Of a stretch of 64,000 nucleotides of DNA, positions 26,401-35,076 are shown piece by piece (the first letter of the stretch is position 1; each line of letters starts with the position of its first letter). The notes below the pieces were generated by a model, which was given only the letters and a program-made list of their open reading frames with translations, was not told where the DNA came from and searched no databases. The translations under genes were made by a program, and so were the position numbers. The stretch lies in assembly GCA_902363045.1 (NCBI GenBank), contig CABIYX010000003.1, positions 65,419 through 129,418 of the forward strand, given 5' to 3'. The stretch is from Clostridiales bacterium (lineage in GTDB: Bacteria; Bacillota; Clostridia; Oscillospirales; Oscillospiraceae).

Positions 26401-26820
26401 ATGAGCCAGAATCCCATTCCCCAGGGCAAGTACAAGCCCGCTGTCCGCCACGGCGACCTGATCTTTACCGCCGGGATGACCCCCCGCAAAAATGGCGTAC
26501 TGCTGATGTCCGGCAAGATCACCCCGGACCGTCCCCTGGACGACTACCGGGAAGCGGTCATTCAGGCGGCCTCCAACGCGCTCACCGCTGCGCAGAACAC
26601 CCTGAAGGAGGGGGAAAGGATCGTGCAGATCCTGTCTCTCACCGTCTATCTCAACGCCTCTCCCGACTACACCACCCACGCCAAGGTGGGCGACATCGCC
26701 TCCAACTGGCTGTATGAGCAGCTGGGCGAGGCCGGCATCGGCCCTCGGGCCGCCATCGGGCTGGCCACCCTCCCCGGAAACGCTCCAGTAGAGATCCAGC
26801 TGGTGGCCGCCGCCGGATGA
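26401..26820 (+). CDS. ridA: RidA/YjgF-family protein
   Basis: The 139-residue protein belongs to the YjgF/RidA group (DLIFTAGMTPRKNGVLLMSGKI, then VYLNASPDYTTHAKVGDIASNWL). RidA proteins hydrolyse reactive enamine/imine intermediates. It belongs to the YjgF_endoribonc-like subgroup (AAIGLATLPGNAPVEIQLVA) and lacks the canonical catalytic RidA arginine context (the usual R-x-T/AVEV motif reads GNAPVEI), so it may do something else. I chose the ATG at 26401, which has GAGAGG upstream. Confidence 0.8.
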   Translation: MSQNPIPQGKYKPAVRHGDLIFTAGMTPRKNGVLLMSGKITPDRPLDDYREAVIQAASNALTAAQNTLKEGERIVQILSLTVYLNASPDYTTHAKVGDIASNWLYEQLGEAGIGPRAAIGLATLPGNAPVEIQLVAAAG

Positions 26821-26852
26821 CCGCTCCGCCTTCTGCTGCAATGTGAAAGGGG

Positions 26853-27551
26853 GTGTCTCCCATCCAAACGCCCCAGCTTCCTCAATGGGCAAGCCGGGCG
26901 GGGACCTGGCTCCTGGACCTGCTGTTCCCCAAAAAGTGTCCCTTCTGCCAGCGTATTCTGGAGGATCCCCGCGCCCCGGCCTGCCCGGACTGCCAGAAAA
27001 CGCTCCCCTGGCTGTCCGGCCGTGAGGCGGAGCGCCCTGTGGAGTTCACCTCAGGCTGCCTGTCTCCCCTGGCCTACCGGGGCAGGGTGCCCGACTCCGT
27101 CCACCGCTATAAATTCCCCGGGACCCCAAGCTATGCCGGGGCCTACGGCCTGCTCATTGCCCAGTGTGTCCGGGACAACCGCGCCGCCCCTCTGGATCTG
27201 GTGACCTGGGTCCCCCTCAGTCCCAAGCGGAAACGAAAGCGGGGCTTCGACCAGGCGGAGGCTCTGGCCCGGGCAGCTGCCCAGGAACTGGGGCTCCCTG
27301 TCCGCGGGACTTTGGAAAAGTTCCGGAACAACGGCCCTCAATCCCACCTCCACGAGGCGTCGGAACGCCGGGCCAATGTACTCGGGGCCTACCGCCTGCG
27401 GGAGGGCGCGGAGCCTGCCGGGCTGCGTATCCTGCTGGTGGACGACGTGGTTACCTCCGGCGCCACCCTCAGCGAGTGCGCCCGGCTCCTGCGCTCCGCC
27501 GGAGCCGCGGAGGTGCTCTGCGCCACGCTTGCCCAGGCCCGCAAAAGCTAA
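26853..27551 (+). CDS. comF: ComF-family phosphoribosyltransferase-like competence protein
   Basis: The 232-residue protein has an N-terminal four-cysteine zinc finger (CPFCQRI, then CPDCQK) and a PRTase domain with the 13-residue PRPP motif ILLVDDVVTSGAT. KRKRGFDQAEALARA is the ComF signature. It acts with ComFA in DNA uptake or replication restart. The start is uncertain: GTG at 26853 keeps the most sequence, but its GGGG ribosome site is almost touching, so a downstream start may be used. Confidence 0.85.
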   Translation: MSPIQTPQLPQWASRAGTWLLDLLFPKKCPFCQRILEDPRAPACPDCQKTLPWLSGREAERPVEFTSGCLSPLAYRGRVPDSVHRYKFPGTPSYAGAYGLLIAQCVRDNRAAPLDLVTWVPLSPKRKRKRGFDQAEALARAAAQELGLPVRGTLEKFRNNGPQSHLHEASERRANVLGAYRLREGAEPAGLRILLVDDVVTSGATLSECARLLRSAGAAEVLCATLAQARKS

Positions 27552-27778
27552 TCTTCCGTTTTTTTCCTGAAAAACTCACTTTTCCCCTCTGAATTGCAAA
27601 ATGTCTCGTTTTCTGTTATGATGTCCACCATCAAAACCTGACAGGATCCGCCCCAGCCGCTCTGCTGCGGCCGGCGGTCCTCCGGGACCCTTCCAGGATC
27701 CCGTCCACAGTGTGCGCCGGGCCGGGCTGAACGCCTTCGGTTCGCTCCGCCGGGCCGGTGGGAAAGTGAGTCAAACAA

Positions 27779-29167
27779 ATGAAACGAATCGCGCGGTACC
27801 TCCTTTTTGCATTTCTCCTGTGGCTTTTGTTCCTGGTCCTGTCCATGGTCCTCCCGCCCCTGGTCCACAAAACAGCCGGGCCCGGAGACTGGGATGAGAA
27901 GTCCGGTATGATGGACGCCGCCCCGGAGCGGGTCCGAAGCATCGACGATAACCAGGACGCCCTGCTGTGGCGGCTCCGGCTCATCGAGGCTGCCCAGGAG
28001 CGTGTTATCCTGGCCACCTTCGACTTCTGGGACGGGGAGAGCGGCCGGGATATGATGGGCGCCCTCTGGAACGCGGCGGAGCGGGGCGTGGAGGTGCAGA
28101 TCCTGGTGGACGGCCTCAACGGCGGAGGCAAGCCGCTCTCCAGCAGCGGCCTCTTCTGTCAGCTGGCCGCCCACGAGAATGTGGAGGTCCGGCTGTACAA
28201 TCCCCTCAACCTGCTGACCCCCTGGAAAACCAACTACCGGATGCATGACAAGTATCTGATCGCCGATGACCTGGCCTATCTCCTGGGAGGCCGGAACACC
28301 GATGACCGTTTTTTGGGGCGCTACACTGACGGGTATAATGTGGACCGGGACATTCTGGTCTATGAGACAGAGCCCGGCCAGGGACAGTCCTACCGCCAGC
28401 TTCTGGACTATTTTGACCGGATCTGGTCCCTCCCCTGCTGCAAGGTCCTGGACCGGCCCGGCGAGGGAGAAGACCTGTCCCAATGCTATGAGGAGACAAG
28501 GGCCAGGTATCCCGAGGCGTTTGCCGCTCCGCTCACCCAGACCGAGTGGGAGGCCGCCACTCTGGAGACAGAGGGGGTGGAGCTCTGGACCAACCCCATC
28601 GAGCCGGAGAACAAAAAGCCCATCCTCTGGGCCCGGATGATGGACGCCATGGCAAAGGCGGAGGAGGTCCTGGTCCAGACCCCCTATATCATTTGCAGCC
28701 GGGATATGTACAGCGATCTCCGGTCTGTCTGCGGCGGCGGCACCCGCACGGACATCCTGATCAACGCGGTGGAGATCGGCAGCAACCCCTTCGGCTGCAC
28801 CGACTATTTAAACCAGAAGAAGCCCCTGCGGGACACCGGGGCGTCCATGTATGAGTACCTGGGGGACCAGGCCCTGCACACCAAAGCCCTGGTGGTGGGG
28901 GAGGATCTGACCCTCGCCGGCTCCTGCAACTTTGATATGAGAAGCGTATATCTGGACACCGAGCTGATGCTGGCCATCCACAGCCCCCAGCTCAACGCCC
29001 AGATCCGCGGTCAAATCCAGGTGCTGAAAGAGCAGAGCCGCCGGATGGCCCCGGACGGCTCCATCACCGACGGCCCCGCCTATCAGCCCCGGGAGCAGGG
29101 GCTGGGCAAGCAGCTCACCTACGGTCTTCTACGGGTGGTCACCCTGCCCTTCCGGCATCTGCTGTGA
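27779..29167 (+). CDS. Phospholipase D-like / cardiolipin synthase family protein
   Basis: The 462-residue protein has one N-terminal membrane anchor (residues 6-26) and two PLD domains. The first HKD motif is intact: H156-x-K, then D163, followed by GGRNTDDRFLG. The second is H367-T-K369, but the usual aspartate at 374 is glycine, followed by E375 and D376 and GSCNFDMRSVYLDTE. It is probably a phosphatidyltransferase or phospholipase at the outer membrane face. The upstream 227 bases contain no gene; the ribosome site is weak. Confidence 0.82.
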   Translation: MKRIARYLLFAFLLWLLFLVLSMVLPPLVHKTAGPGDWDEKSGMMDAAPERVRSIDDNQDALLWRLRLIEAAQERVILATFDFWDGESGRDMMGALWNAAERGVEVQILVDGLNGGGKPLSSSGLFCQLAAHENVEVRLYNPLNLLTPWKTNYRMHDKYLIADDLAYLLGGRNTDDRFLGRYTDGYNVDRDILVYETEPGQGQSYRQLLDYFDRIWSLPCCKVLDRPGEGEDLSQCYEETRARYPEAFAAPLTQTEWEAATLETEGVELWTNPIEPENKKPILWARMMDAMAKAEEVLVQTPYIICSRDMYSDLRSVCGGGTRTDILINAVEIGSNPFGCTDYLNQKKPLRDTGASMYEYLGDQALHTKALVVGEDLTLAGSCNFDMRSVYLDTELMLAIHSPQLNAQIRGQIQVLKEQSRRMAPDGSITDGPAYQPREQGLGKQLTYGLLRVVTLPFRHLL

Positions 29168-29191
29168 CCGCTCCCATATCCGCATGATAAA

Positions 29192-29237
29192 CGCCGGAGC
29201 GCGCCATCTTTAGGACGGCGCGCTCCGGCGCTTTTTT
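29192..29237 (+). terminator. Terminator after the PLD gene
   Basis: A perfect 14-bp stem (29192-29205 with 29217-29230), an 11-base loop and six T. Confidence 0.88.
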
Positions 29238-29355
29238 CTTCGTCCACATACAACTCCCGGCACTTCATGACCGCTTTGAGTTTCCCGCCACGCACTCGAT
29301 GATGGCGCCCAGGCCGGAGGGACGTGCCGCCGCCACAAAATATGCCGCCATTCAC

Positions 29356-29384
29356 TTGACAGGTGAACGATTGTTCACTATACT
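29356..29384 (+). promoter_or_regulatory. Promoter of the tetR-rsgA-GNAT operon
   Basis: TTGACA (29356-29361), 17 bases and TATACT (29379-29384). The spacer is filled by the first operator. Confidence 0.8.
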
Positions 29385-29406
29385 ATGTGAGTGAACAATC
29401 GTTCAC
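29363..29406 (+). promoter_or_regulatory. Paired TetR-family operators
   Basis: Two 16-base palindromes, GTGAAC-GATT-GTTCAC (29363-29378) and its exact reverse complement (29391-29406), are centred 28 bases apart. One fills the promoter spacer and the other lies just after the -10 box. This arrangement fits negative autoregulation by the TetR protein encoded next. Confidence 0.8.
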
Positions 29407-29425
29407 TGATTGGAGGGTCATGGTG

Positions 29426-30043
29426 ATGAATACGAAGGAAAAGATATTGGTAACTGCCTTGCGGCTTTTTGCCGTTTATGGATATGAAGCGGTTTCTGTC
29501 AGCCAGATCGCCGGGGAATTGGGCATAACAAAAGGCGCCTTATATAAGCACTATAAAAATAAGAGAGACATTTTTAACTGTATCTTTGAATATATCTGCC
29601 AACTGGATGTAGAGCGTTCCCGACAGAGCGGCGTTCCGGAACAGGACCATTCAGATATGCCGGAAGCATTTTCTCATGTATTGCCAAAAAGTTTAGCCGA
29701 TTATATGAAAGCGCAGTTCCATTATTGGAGCGAAGATGAAATCGCCTGCAACTTTCGTAAAATGCTGACACTTGAACAATACAAATCTCCGGAAATGAGC
29801 GCTTTATATCAAAAAGTTCTCGTCAGCGGACCATTAGAGTATGTTGAGCGTTTGCTTTGTGAAATGTCAGAAGGACGAGAGAAGCAACTGCCCTCTCCTC
29901 ATGTGTTGGCAGTCGAGTTTTATTCGCCCTTTTATCTGTTGCTCAGTATGTCCGATGGAGTAGATTGTAAAGAAGCAAAAGAGAAAATCGTCAAAAGCTA
30001 TGAGTATTATATCGACAATTTCTTCAAAAGATATTTTCCGTAA
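29426..30043 (+). CDS. TetR/AcrR-family transcriptional regulator
   Basis: The 205-residue protein has a TetR DNA-binding head, ALRLFAVYGYEAVSVSQIAGELGITKGALYKHYKNKRDIF, and a divergent ligand domain. GGAGGG lies eight bases before the ATG at 29426. It almost certainly binds the paired palindromes in its own promoter. The gene and the next two are clearly AT-richer than the surroundings, suggesting acquisition as a unit. Confidence 0.9.
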   Translation: MNTKEKILVTALRLFAVYGYEAVSVSQIAGELGITKGALYKHYKNKRDIFNCIFEYICQLDVERSRQSGVPEQDHSDMPEAFSHVLPKSLADYMKAQFHYWSEDEIACNFRKMLTLEQYKSPEMSALYQKVLVSGPLEYVERLLCEMSEGREKQLPSPHVLAVEFYSPFYLLLSMSDGVDCKEAKEKIVKSYEYYIDNFFKRYFP

Positions 30044-30068
30044 AACGGAATGAAGAAAGGAATTTATA

Positions 30069-31130
30069 GTGGATCATTTGATCAATATGAAAAAATACGG
30101 ATTTCCCGAGGTATTTTCAAATCAAACTTTGCAAAACAGTCATTTAGAACCAGCTCGTATTCTTTCACAGGAGAAAGGATTTTATCGAATCATAACTGAC
30201 AAAGGAGAAAAATTGGCGGAGGTGTCAGGAAAGTTTCGATTTCAAACGACAATTTTATCAGACTACCCTGCTGTGGGAAACTTTGTACTGGTAAATTGGA
30301 ACGAATCTGGTAATAGTTCTATCATTGAATCGCTGTTACCACGAAAAAGCGCTTTTATCCGAAAAGCTGCTGGAGAACCACAGCAGGAGCAGATCGTCGC
30401 TGCGAACATTGATACGGTATTTCTCTGCATGGCATTGAACCATGATTTTAACCTGAGACGGCTGGAGCGATATATTTCGATCGCGTGGGACAGCGGCGCC
30501 ATGCCGGTTGTTGTACTGACAAAATCGGATTTATGTGATGATTTAGAACAGAAACTTTCAGAAGTATCTTCGGTTGCTTTTGGCGTAGATGTTCTGGTTA
30601 CGACTTCAACAGAAGAAAATGGATACAAGGTACTTCTGCCATTTATTTCAGAGGGAAAAACGATAGCGTTCATTGAGTCTTCAGGCGTGGGAAAATCCAC
30701 TCTTATCAATCGTCTATTGGGTAAAGATCAGCTAAAAACAAATGGGCTTCGCAATGACGATAAAGGCCGGCATACCACTACACACAGAGAATTGTTTCTG
30801 CTCCCTTCAGGCGGCATGGTAGTCGATACTCCGGGTATGCGTGAATTTGGAATGTGGGATAACGATACAGGAATTGAAAAAACTTTTGCGGATATTGAAG
30901 AACTGGCTGCTCAGTGTAAATTCCGCAACTGTACTCACACAAACGAGCCAGGATGCGCCATTCGGAGCGCGCTGGAAATGGGAGAATTGGAAATGAACCG
31001 CTGGCAATCCTATCAAAAGCTAAAAGCAGAAAATGATTATATGGAAGATAAAGAAAGTTATATGATCGCAAAAGGAAAGCGGGAAAAGGAAATTTCCAAG
31101 TTAATTAAAAAAATGCCAATGAAACAGTAA
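30069..31130 (+). CDS. rsgA: RsgA-type ribosome small-subunit GTPase (accessory copy)
   Basis: The 353-residue protein has an OB-fold N-terminus and a circularly permuted GTPase: TKSD near residue 156, GVGKSTLINRLLG near 211, DTPGMREFG near 258, then a zinc site C-x5-C with H and C (CKFRNCTHTNEPGC). RsgA acts in 30S maturation. The GTG start at 30069 has AAAGGA upstream. The AT bias and TetR control suggest this is a mobile paralogue rather than the housekeeping copy; that is an inference, since the other copy would be outside the window. Confidence 0.92.
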   Translation: MDHLINMKKYGFPEVFSNQTLQNSHLEPARILSQEKGFYRIITDKGEKLAEVSGKFRFQTTILSDYPAVGNFVLVNWNESGNSSIIESLLPRKSAFIRKAAGEPQQEQIVAANIDTVFLCMALNHDFNLRRLERYISIAWDSGAMPVVVLTKSDLCDDLEQKLSEVSSVAFGVDVLVTTSTEENGYKVLLPFISEGKTIAFIESSGVGKSTLINRLLGKDQLKTNGLRNDDKGRHTTTHRELFLLPSGGMVVDTPGMREFGMWDNDTGIEKTFADIEELAAQCKFRNCTHTNEPGCAIRSALEMGELEMNRWQSYQKLKAENDYMEDKESYMIAKGKREKEISKLIKKMPMKQ

Positions 31131-31147
31131 CAGAATGGAGAAAATTT

Positions 31148-31795
31148 ATGGAACAGAAAATCACGATCAGAAACGAGGAACAAAAAGATTGGGCAGTTGT
31201 TGAGAAAATCACAAGACAAGCCTTTTATAATCTTTATGTGCCGGGCTGTGTGGAACATTACTTAGTACACATCATGCGGGAACATGAAGATTTTATCCCG
31301 GAACTGGATTTTGTTTTGGAGCTAAACGGTGATGTAATTGGAAATATCATGTACACAAAAGCAAAATTGACGGACGAAAACGGGTGTGAAAAAGATATTT
31401 TAACCTTCGGTCCGGTCAGTATCCATCCGGCTTATCAGAGAATGGGATATGGAAAAATGCTTATGGAGCATTCATTCCAGGCAGCGGTGCAGTTTGGATA
31501 TGATACCATCATCATTTTCGGAAGTCCCAGCAACTATGTCAGTCGCGGATTCAAAAGCTGCAAAAAATATAATGTTTGTATCGAAAATGGGAAATACCCT
31601 GCTGCGATGATGGTGAAAGAACTGTGCTCTCATGCTCTGGATGGTCATAGATGGGTCTATCAGGACAGTCCGGTTATGGCAATCAGCGAGGAAGAGGCGG
31701 AACGCTATGATGCCACACTGGAGCCGATGGAGAAGACGCATCTGCCCTGCCAGGAGGAATTTTATATTCTGAGTCGTTCCTTTGTAGAGGAATGA
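31148..31795 (+). CDS. GNAT-family N-acetyltransferase
   Basis: The 215-residue protein has the acetyl-CoA pyrophosphate loop (VSIHPAYQRMGYGKMLMEHSF, Q/R-x-x-G-x-G type) near residue 100 and a GNAT N-terminal half (IRNEEQKDWAVVEKITRQAF). The C-terminal about 80 residues form an extra domain seen in some clostridial GNATs. The substrate is unknown. It is third in the TetR-controlled AT-rich unit; modification of an antibiotic or of ribosomal protein are both possible. Confidence 0.85.
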   Translation: MEQKITIRNEEQKDWAVVEKITRQAFYNLYVPGCVEHYLVHIMREHEDFIPELDFVLELNGDVIGNIMYTKAKLTDENGCEKDILTFGPVSIHPAYQRMGYGKMLMEHSFQAAVQFGYDTIIIFGSPSNYVSRGFKSCKKYNVCIENGKYPAAMMVKELCSHALDGHRWVYQDSPVMAISEEEAERYDATLEPMEKTHLPCQEEFYILSRSFVEE

Positions 31796-31830
31796 CAAAC
31801 CGCACCCATGAAGTGTTGACCGAACATCAA

Positions 31831-31876
31831 AGCGGGCCGGGCGGAGAGGTCCCCCCTCTCTGCCCGGCCCGCTTTC
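31831..31876. terminator. Bidirectional terminator between convergent units
   Basis: A 12-bp GC stem (31831-31842 with 31862-31873), extended inside by further pairs. It lies between the GNAT gene and the minus-strand transporter gene, with AAA on one side and TTT on the other. Confidence 0.75.
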
Positions 31877-31963
31877 TGTTTAAAGTCCGAAGGCTGTTCT
31901 TTCCCCACCGCGCCTTCCGTGACGCGTCCATTCGCCCCGGTTCTGAATCCGGGGATCTGTATC

Positions 31964-32830
31964 CTATTGAACGGACAGATCCGCGGCCTCTCTGTCCCCG
32001 GCAAGGGGACGCCGCTCCAGCGGCCCGCGCGGATGGTAGACGCTCCAGATCAGCGCGGCAAATCCACAGCCGCCGATCAGGTTCCCTGCTGTGACCGGCA
32101 GCAAATTTTGGAGGAAGAAGCGGCTCCAGGTCAGAGATTCTACCGCAACGCCGGCCTCCCGCGCCAGCTCCGCATAGCGGGGGACCTCCAGAGCCAACAG
32201 CCCCGCCGGAATATAATACATATTGGCAACACAGTGCTCAAAGCCGCAGATCACAAAAAAGCAGACTGGCAGGAAGGCGGCCAGAGCGCGTCCGGCCGCG
32301 CCCTTCGCGCACAGGCCGCACATCACGCCAATGCAGACCAAAACGTTGCACAGGATCCCCAGGACCACCGCTCTGCCAAAGGAAAGGGAACACTTCGCCG
32401 CCGCGGTCCGGATGGTGCACACAGCCAGGGCCCCGTCAGACAGGTTCAATTGTCCGCTGTACACGATCGCGGCCGCCAGCAGCACCGCGCCAATCAGATT
32501 GCCGATATAAACCCAGCACAGGTTTCTCAGCATCCCGGTCCAGGCCAACCTTCTCTCCAGAACAGGAATGGTGATCAGACAGTTCCCGGTAAACAGCTCC
32601 GCCCCGGTAAACAGCACCATGACCAGTCCAAAGGGGAACAAAAATCCGCACACCACCCGGGCCACGGACAAATTTTCCAGGGCGTGGCTCGCGGTATTGG
32701 ACACCACCGCTCCCATTCCAATGAGAATTCCCGCCAGGATCGCCAGCAGCAGGATCCGCCCTGCCGGCGACCGAGCCTTTTTATATCCGATCTCACAATA
32801 CGAATCCAAAAACTCCGATGGGGTCAGCAC
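31964..32830 (-). CDS. Formate/nitrite transporter (FNT) family channel
   Basis: The 288-residue membrane protein has six spans with FNT signatures: LFTGAELFTGNCLI near residue 75, WVYIGNLIGAVLLA, FFVICGFEHCVANMYYIPAGLL and the final LLPVTAGNLIGGCGF. FNT channels move formate, nitrite or hydrosulfide. Downstream of folC and folD, and close to fhs and the hut genes, formate export is the likely job. The start is uncertain: GTG at 32830 follows GGGAGG by four bases, and an ATG at 32863 is also in frame. Confidence 0.85.
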   Translation of the reverse strand: MLTPSEFLDSYCEIGYKKARSPAGRILLLAILAGILIGMGAVVSNTASHALENLSVARVVCGFLFPFGLVMVLFTGAELFTGNCLITIPVLERRLAWTGMLRNLCWVYIGNLIGAVLLAAAIVYSGQLNLSDGALAVCTIRTAAAKCSLSFGRAVVLGILCNVLVCIGVMCGLCAKGAAGRALAAFLPVCFFVICGFEHCVANMYYIPAGLLALEVPRYAELAREAGVAVESLTWSRFFLQNLLPVTAGNLIGGCGFAALIWSVYHPRGPLERRPLAGDREAADLSVQ

Positions 32831-32868
32831 GAATCCTCCCGCCTTTCCATTTGACCGGCCCATACCGT

Positions 32869-34137
32869 TCAGCACAGGCCCAGCGCGTGGCGGGCCTCTC
32901 CGATCATGTACAGCGACCCGCACACACAGACCACATCATCCGGCTGCGCCAGATCCAGCACAGTCCGGATCCCTTCCGAAACGCTCCCGCAGGGCTGAGC
33001 CTCCGCCCCCGCCTGCCGTAAATACTGGGCCAGCTCTCCGGCTGAGAGGGCGCGGTCGCTGTCCGGCGTAATGGTGACGAACCCCTTGGACAGCGGAAGG
33101 AGCTCCCCCAGCATGGAGGGATAGTCCTTATCCGAGAGCACGCCGGTCATAAAGAGGATCTTCCGGTTTGGGTACAGCTCCTCCAGGGCACGCCGAAGGG
33201 CGCCCATACACTGGGGGTTATGTCCCCCGTCCAGGATCATGTCCGGATTCCGACGGACCAGCTCCATGCGGGCCGGCCAAACTGCCGCCCGCAGGCCCCG
33301 CGTCACAGCTTCCTCCGAGATCCTCCAGCCTCTCCGCACCAGTGCGGCGACCACTTCCAGGGCTGTGGCCGCGTTATAGAGCTGATAGCGGCCCAGAAGT
33401 GAAATATGGAATGTCCCCCAGTCCCGGTAAGTAAAGGTCTGTCCCTCCCGTCCGGATCCCAGCACACGCAGTCCCTCCGGGTCGGTCAGAGTCAGGGGGA
33501 TCCCCTGACGGCGGCAGGCGTCCGATACGACCTTCTCCACCTCGCCGCTCTGATGGTAGAGCACCGCGTCGCACCCGGGCTTTAAAATGCCGGATTTCTC
33601 CGTGGCGATTTGGGCCAGCGTGTCCCCCAGCTCCCGGGTATGCTCCAGACCGATATTGGTGATCACCGCCACTTCCGGGGCCGGGATCACATTGGTAGAG
33701 TCCATGCGCCCTCCCAGGCCGACCTCCAACACCACGAGATCACAGCCGGCCTCCAGGAAATAGAGCATCCCCACTGCGGTCATCAGCTCAAACTCTGTGG
33801 CCGGATCCTCCATTCCCCTGCCCGCCTGAATGACCCGCTCCGCGATCCGCCCCAGGGCGTCATCCGAAATGGGCACGCCGTTTACTTGAAACCGCTCATG
33901 AAAGCTCCACAGGTGCGGAGATGTGTACAGTCCCACGGTCAAGCCCGCCTGGGCCAGCACAGAGGCCACCATCGCAGCGGTAGAGCCCTTCCCGTTGGTT
34001 CCGGTTATGTGGACATATTTTAGTTTCTGGTGGGGATCTCCCACCCGCTTCAGCAGCTCTCTGGTCCGGCTCAGACCAGGCTTTCTTCCGGTCCAAGCCT
34101 CCTGACGGATCAGTTCAACCGCTTCCTGTCCGGTCAT
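32869..34137 (-). CDS. folC: Folylpolyglutamate synthase / dihydrofolate synthase
   Basis: The 422-residue Mur-ligase-like enzyme has YVHITGTNGKGSTAAMVASVL (P-loop), GLYTSPHLWSFHERFQVNG, the metal-site VLEVGLGGRMDSTN and the ligase signature LDGGHNPQCMGAL. It adds glutamates to tetrahydrofolate, retaining the cofactor in the cell. Its start overlaps the end of folD by 23 bases, so translation is coupled. Confidence 0.94.
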   Translation of the reverse strand: MTGQEAVELIRQEAWTGRKPGLSRTRELLKRVGDPHQKLKYVHITGTNGKGSTAAMVASVLAQAGLTVGLYTSPHLWSFHERFQVNGVPISDDALGRIAERVIQAGRGMEDPATEFELMTAVGMLYFLEAGCDLVVLEVGLGGRMDSTNVIPAPEVAVITNIGLEHTRELGDTLAQIATEKSGILKPGCDAVLYHQSGEVEKVVSDACRRQGIPLTLTDPEGLRVLGSGREGQTFTYRDWGTFHISLLGRYQLYNAATALEVVAALVRRGWRISEEAVTRGLRAAVWPARMELVRRNPDMILDGGHNPQCMGALRRALEELYPNRKILFMTGVLSDKDYPSMLGELLPLSKGFVTITPDSDRALSAGELAQYLRQAGAEAQPCGSVSEGIRTVLDLAQPDDVVCVCGSLYMIGEARHALGLC

Positions 34138-35044
34138 AGGCCGTATCTCCTTCCTGAATCTGTGTCATGTAAGGGCTCGATCCGGTCAGGCCGTTTGCCC
34201 GCAGAGCCGATTCCACCGTATGCGCGGACAAGACCGCCGAGGTCACCGCGCCCACGCCGCCGGGTACCGGAGTAATGGCCTTGACCACCGGCTCCACCTG
34301 CGCAAAGTTGACGTCCCCATGCATCTTTCCCTGGTCGTCAAAGCTGACCCCCACGTCGATCACGACCTGGCCGGGGCGCACATACTCCCGTCCGATCAGT
34401 CCCGCCTTTCCCGCCGCCGAAATGATAATATCGGATTCCCGGCACAGCTCCAGAAGCCTTCTCGGCTCCGTCAGAACATTGCAGGCCGAGACTGTCGCGC
34501 CCAGGTTCATCAGAAGGACCGCCGTCGGCATCCCCACGGTGGCGCCTGTCCCCACAATGGTCACATGCTTTCCCGGAAGCGAGATCTGATAGAAGCGGAG
34601 CAGCTCCAGGCAGGCCGCCGCCGTGCAGGGGGGAAAGGTCTCCATTCCCGGAACGATCAGCCCTCCCATAGAGGCCCCGGTCATCGCGTCAATATCTTTC
34701 TCCGGAGACAGCGCTCCCAGGACCGCGCGCGTGTTCAGATGGGGCGGAAGCGGCCGGAAGAGCAGGCAGCCGTGGATCCTCTGATTTTCATTTACCTCCC
34801 GAAGCGCTTCCAGGAGCTGCCGCTCCCCCACGTCGCCCGGGAGCAGGGTCCGGGAGACCGCGATCCCCAGCGACTGGGCCAGCTTTGTGGCGCCTGTTTC
34901 ATAGCTGACGTCCTCCGGACGCGCGCCCACACGGACGATCCCCATGGTGGGGATCTGACCGATTTGGCGCAGCTGCTCCACCCCGGTTTGAACGCGGCGG
35001 CGCATCTCCCGGACGACCGGGATTCCAGACAGTCGGACTGCCAT
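34115..35044 (-). CDS. folD: Divergent FolD (methylene-THF dehydrogenase / methenyl-THF cyclohydrolase)
   Basis: The 309-residue protein has the FolD fold and NAD(P) site (VTIVGTGATVGMPTAVLLMNLGATV, DVGVSFD). The active site is unusual. In the canonical Y-x3-K motif Y48 is kept but the catalytic lysine position is A52, with K54 two residues later. QLPLP reads FRPLP, and GGVGPMT reads GGVGAVT. The aspartate of KDVDGF is kept (KDIDAM). Loss of the lysine in FolD is known to hit the cyclohydrolase step, so this may be a dehydrogenase only; fchA nearby could supply the missing step. Confidence 0.88.
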   Translation of the reverse strand: MAVRLSGIPVVREMRRRVQTGVEQLRQIGQIPTMGIVRVGARPEDVSYETGATKLAQSLGIAVSRTLLPGDVGERQLLEALREVNENQRIHGCLLFRPLPPHLNTRAVLGALSPEKDIDAMTGASMGGLIVPGMETFPPCTAAACLELLRFYQISLPGKHVTIVGTGATVGMPTAVLLMNLGATVSACNVLTEPRRLLELCRESDIIISAAGKAGLIGREYVRPGQVVIDVGVSFDDQGKMHGDVNFAQVEPVVKAITPVPGGVGAVTSAVLSAHTVESALRANGLTGSSPYMTQIQEGDTAYDRTGSG

Positions 35045-35076
35045 GCCTCCTCCATCTCCTCCCTGTAAAAGTTCTT

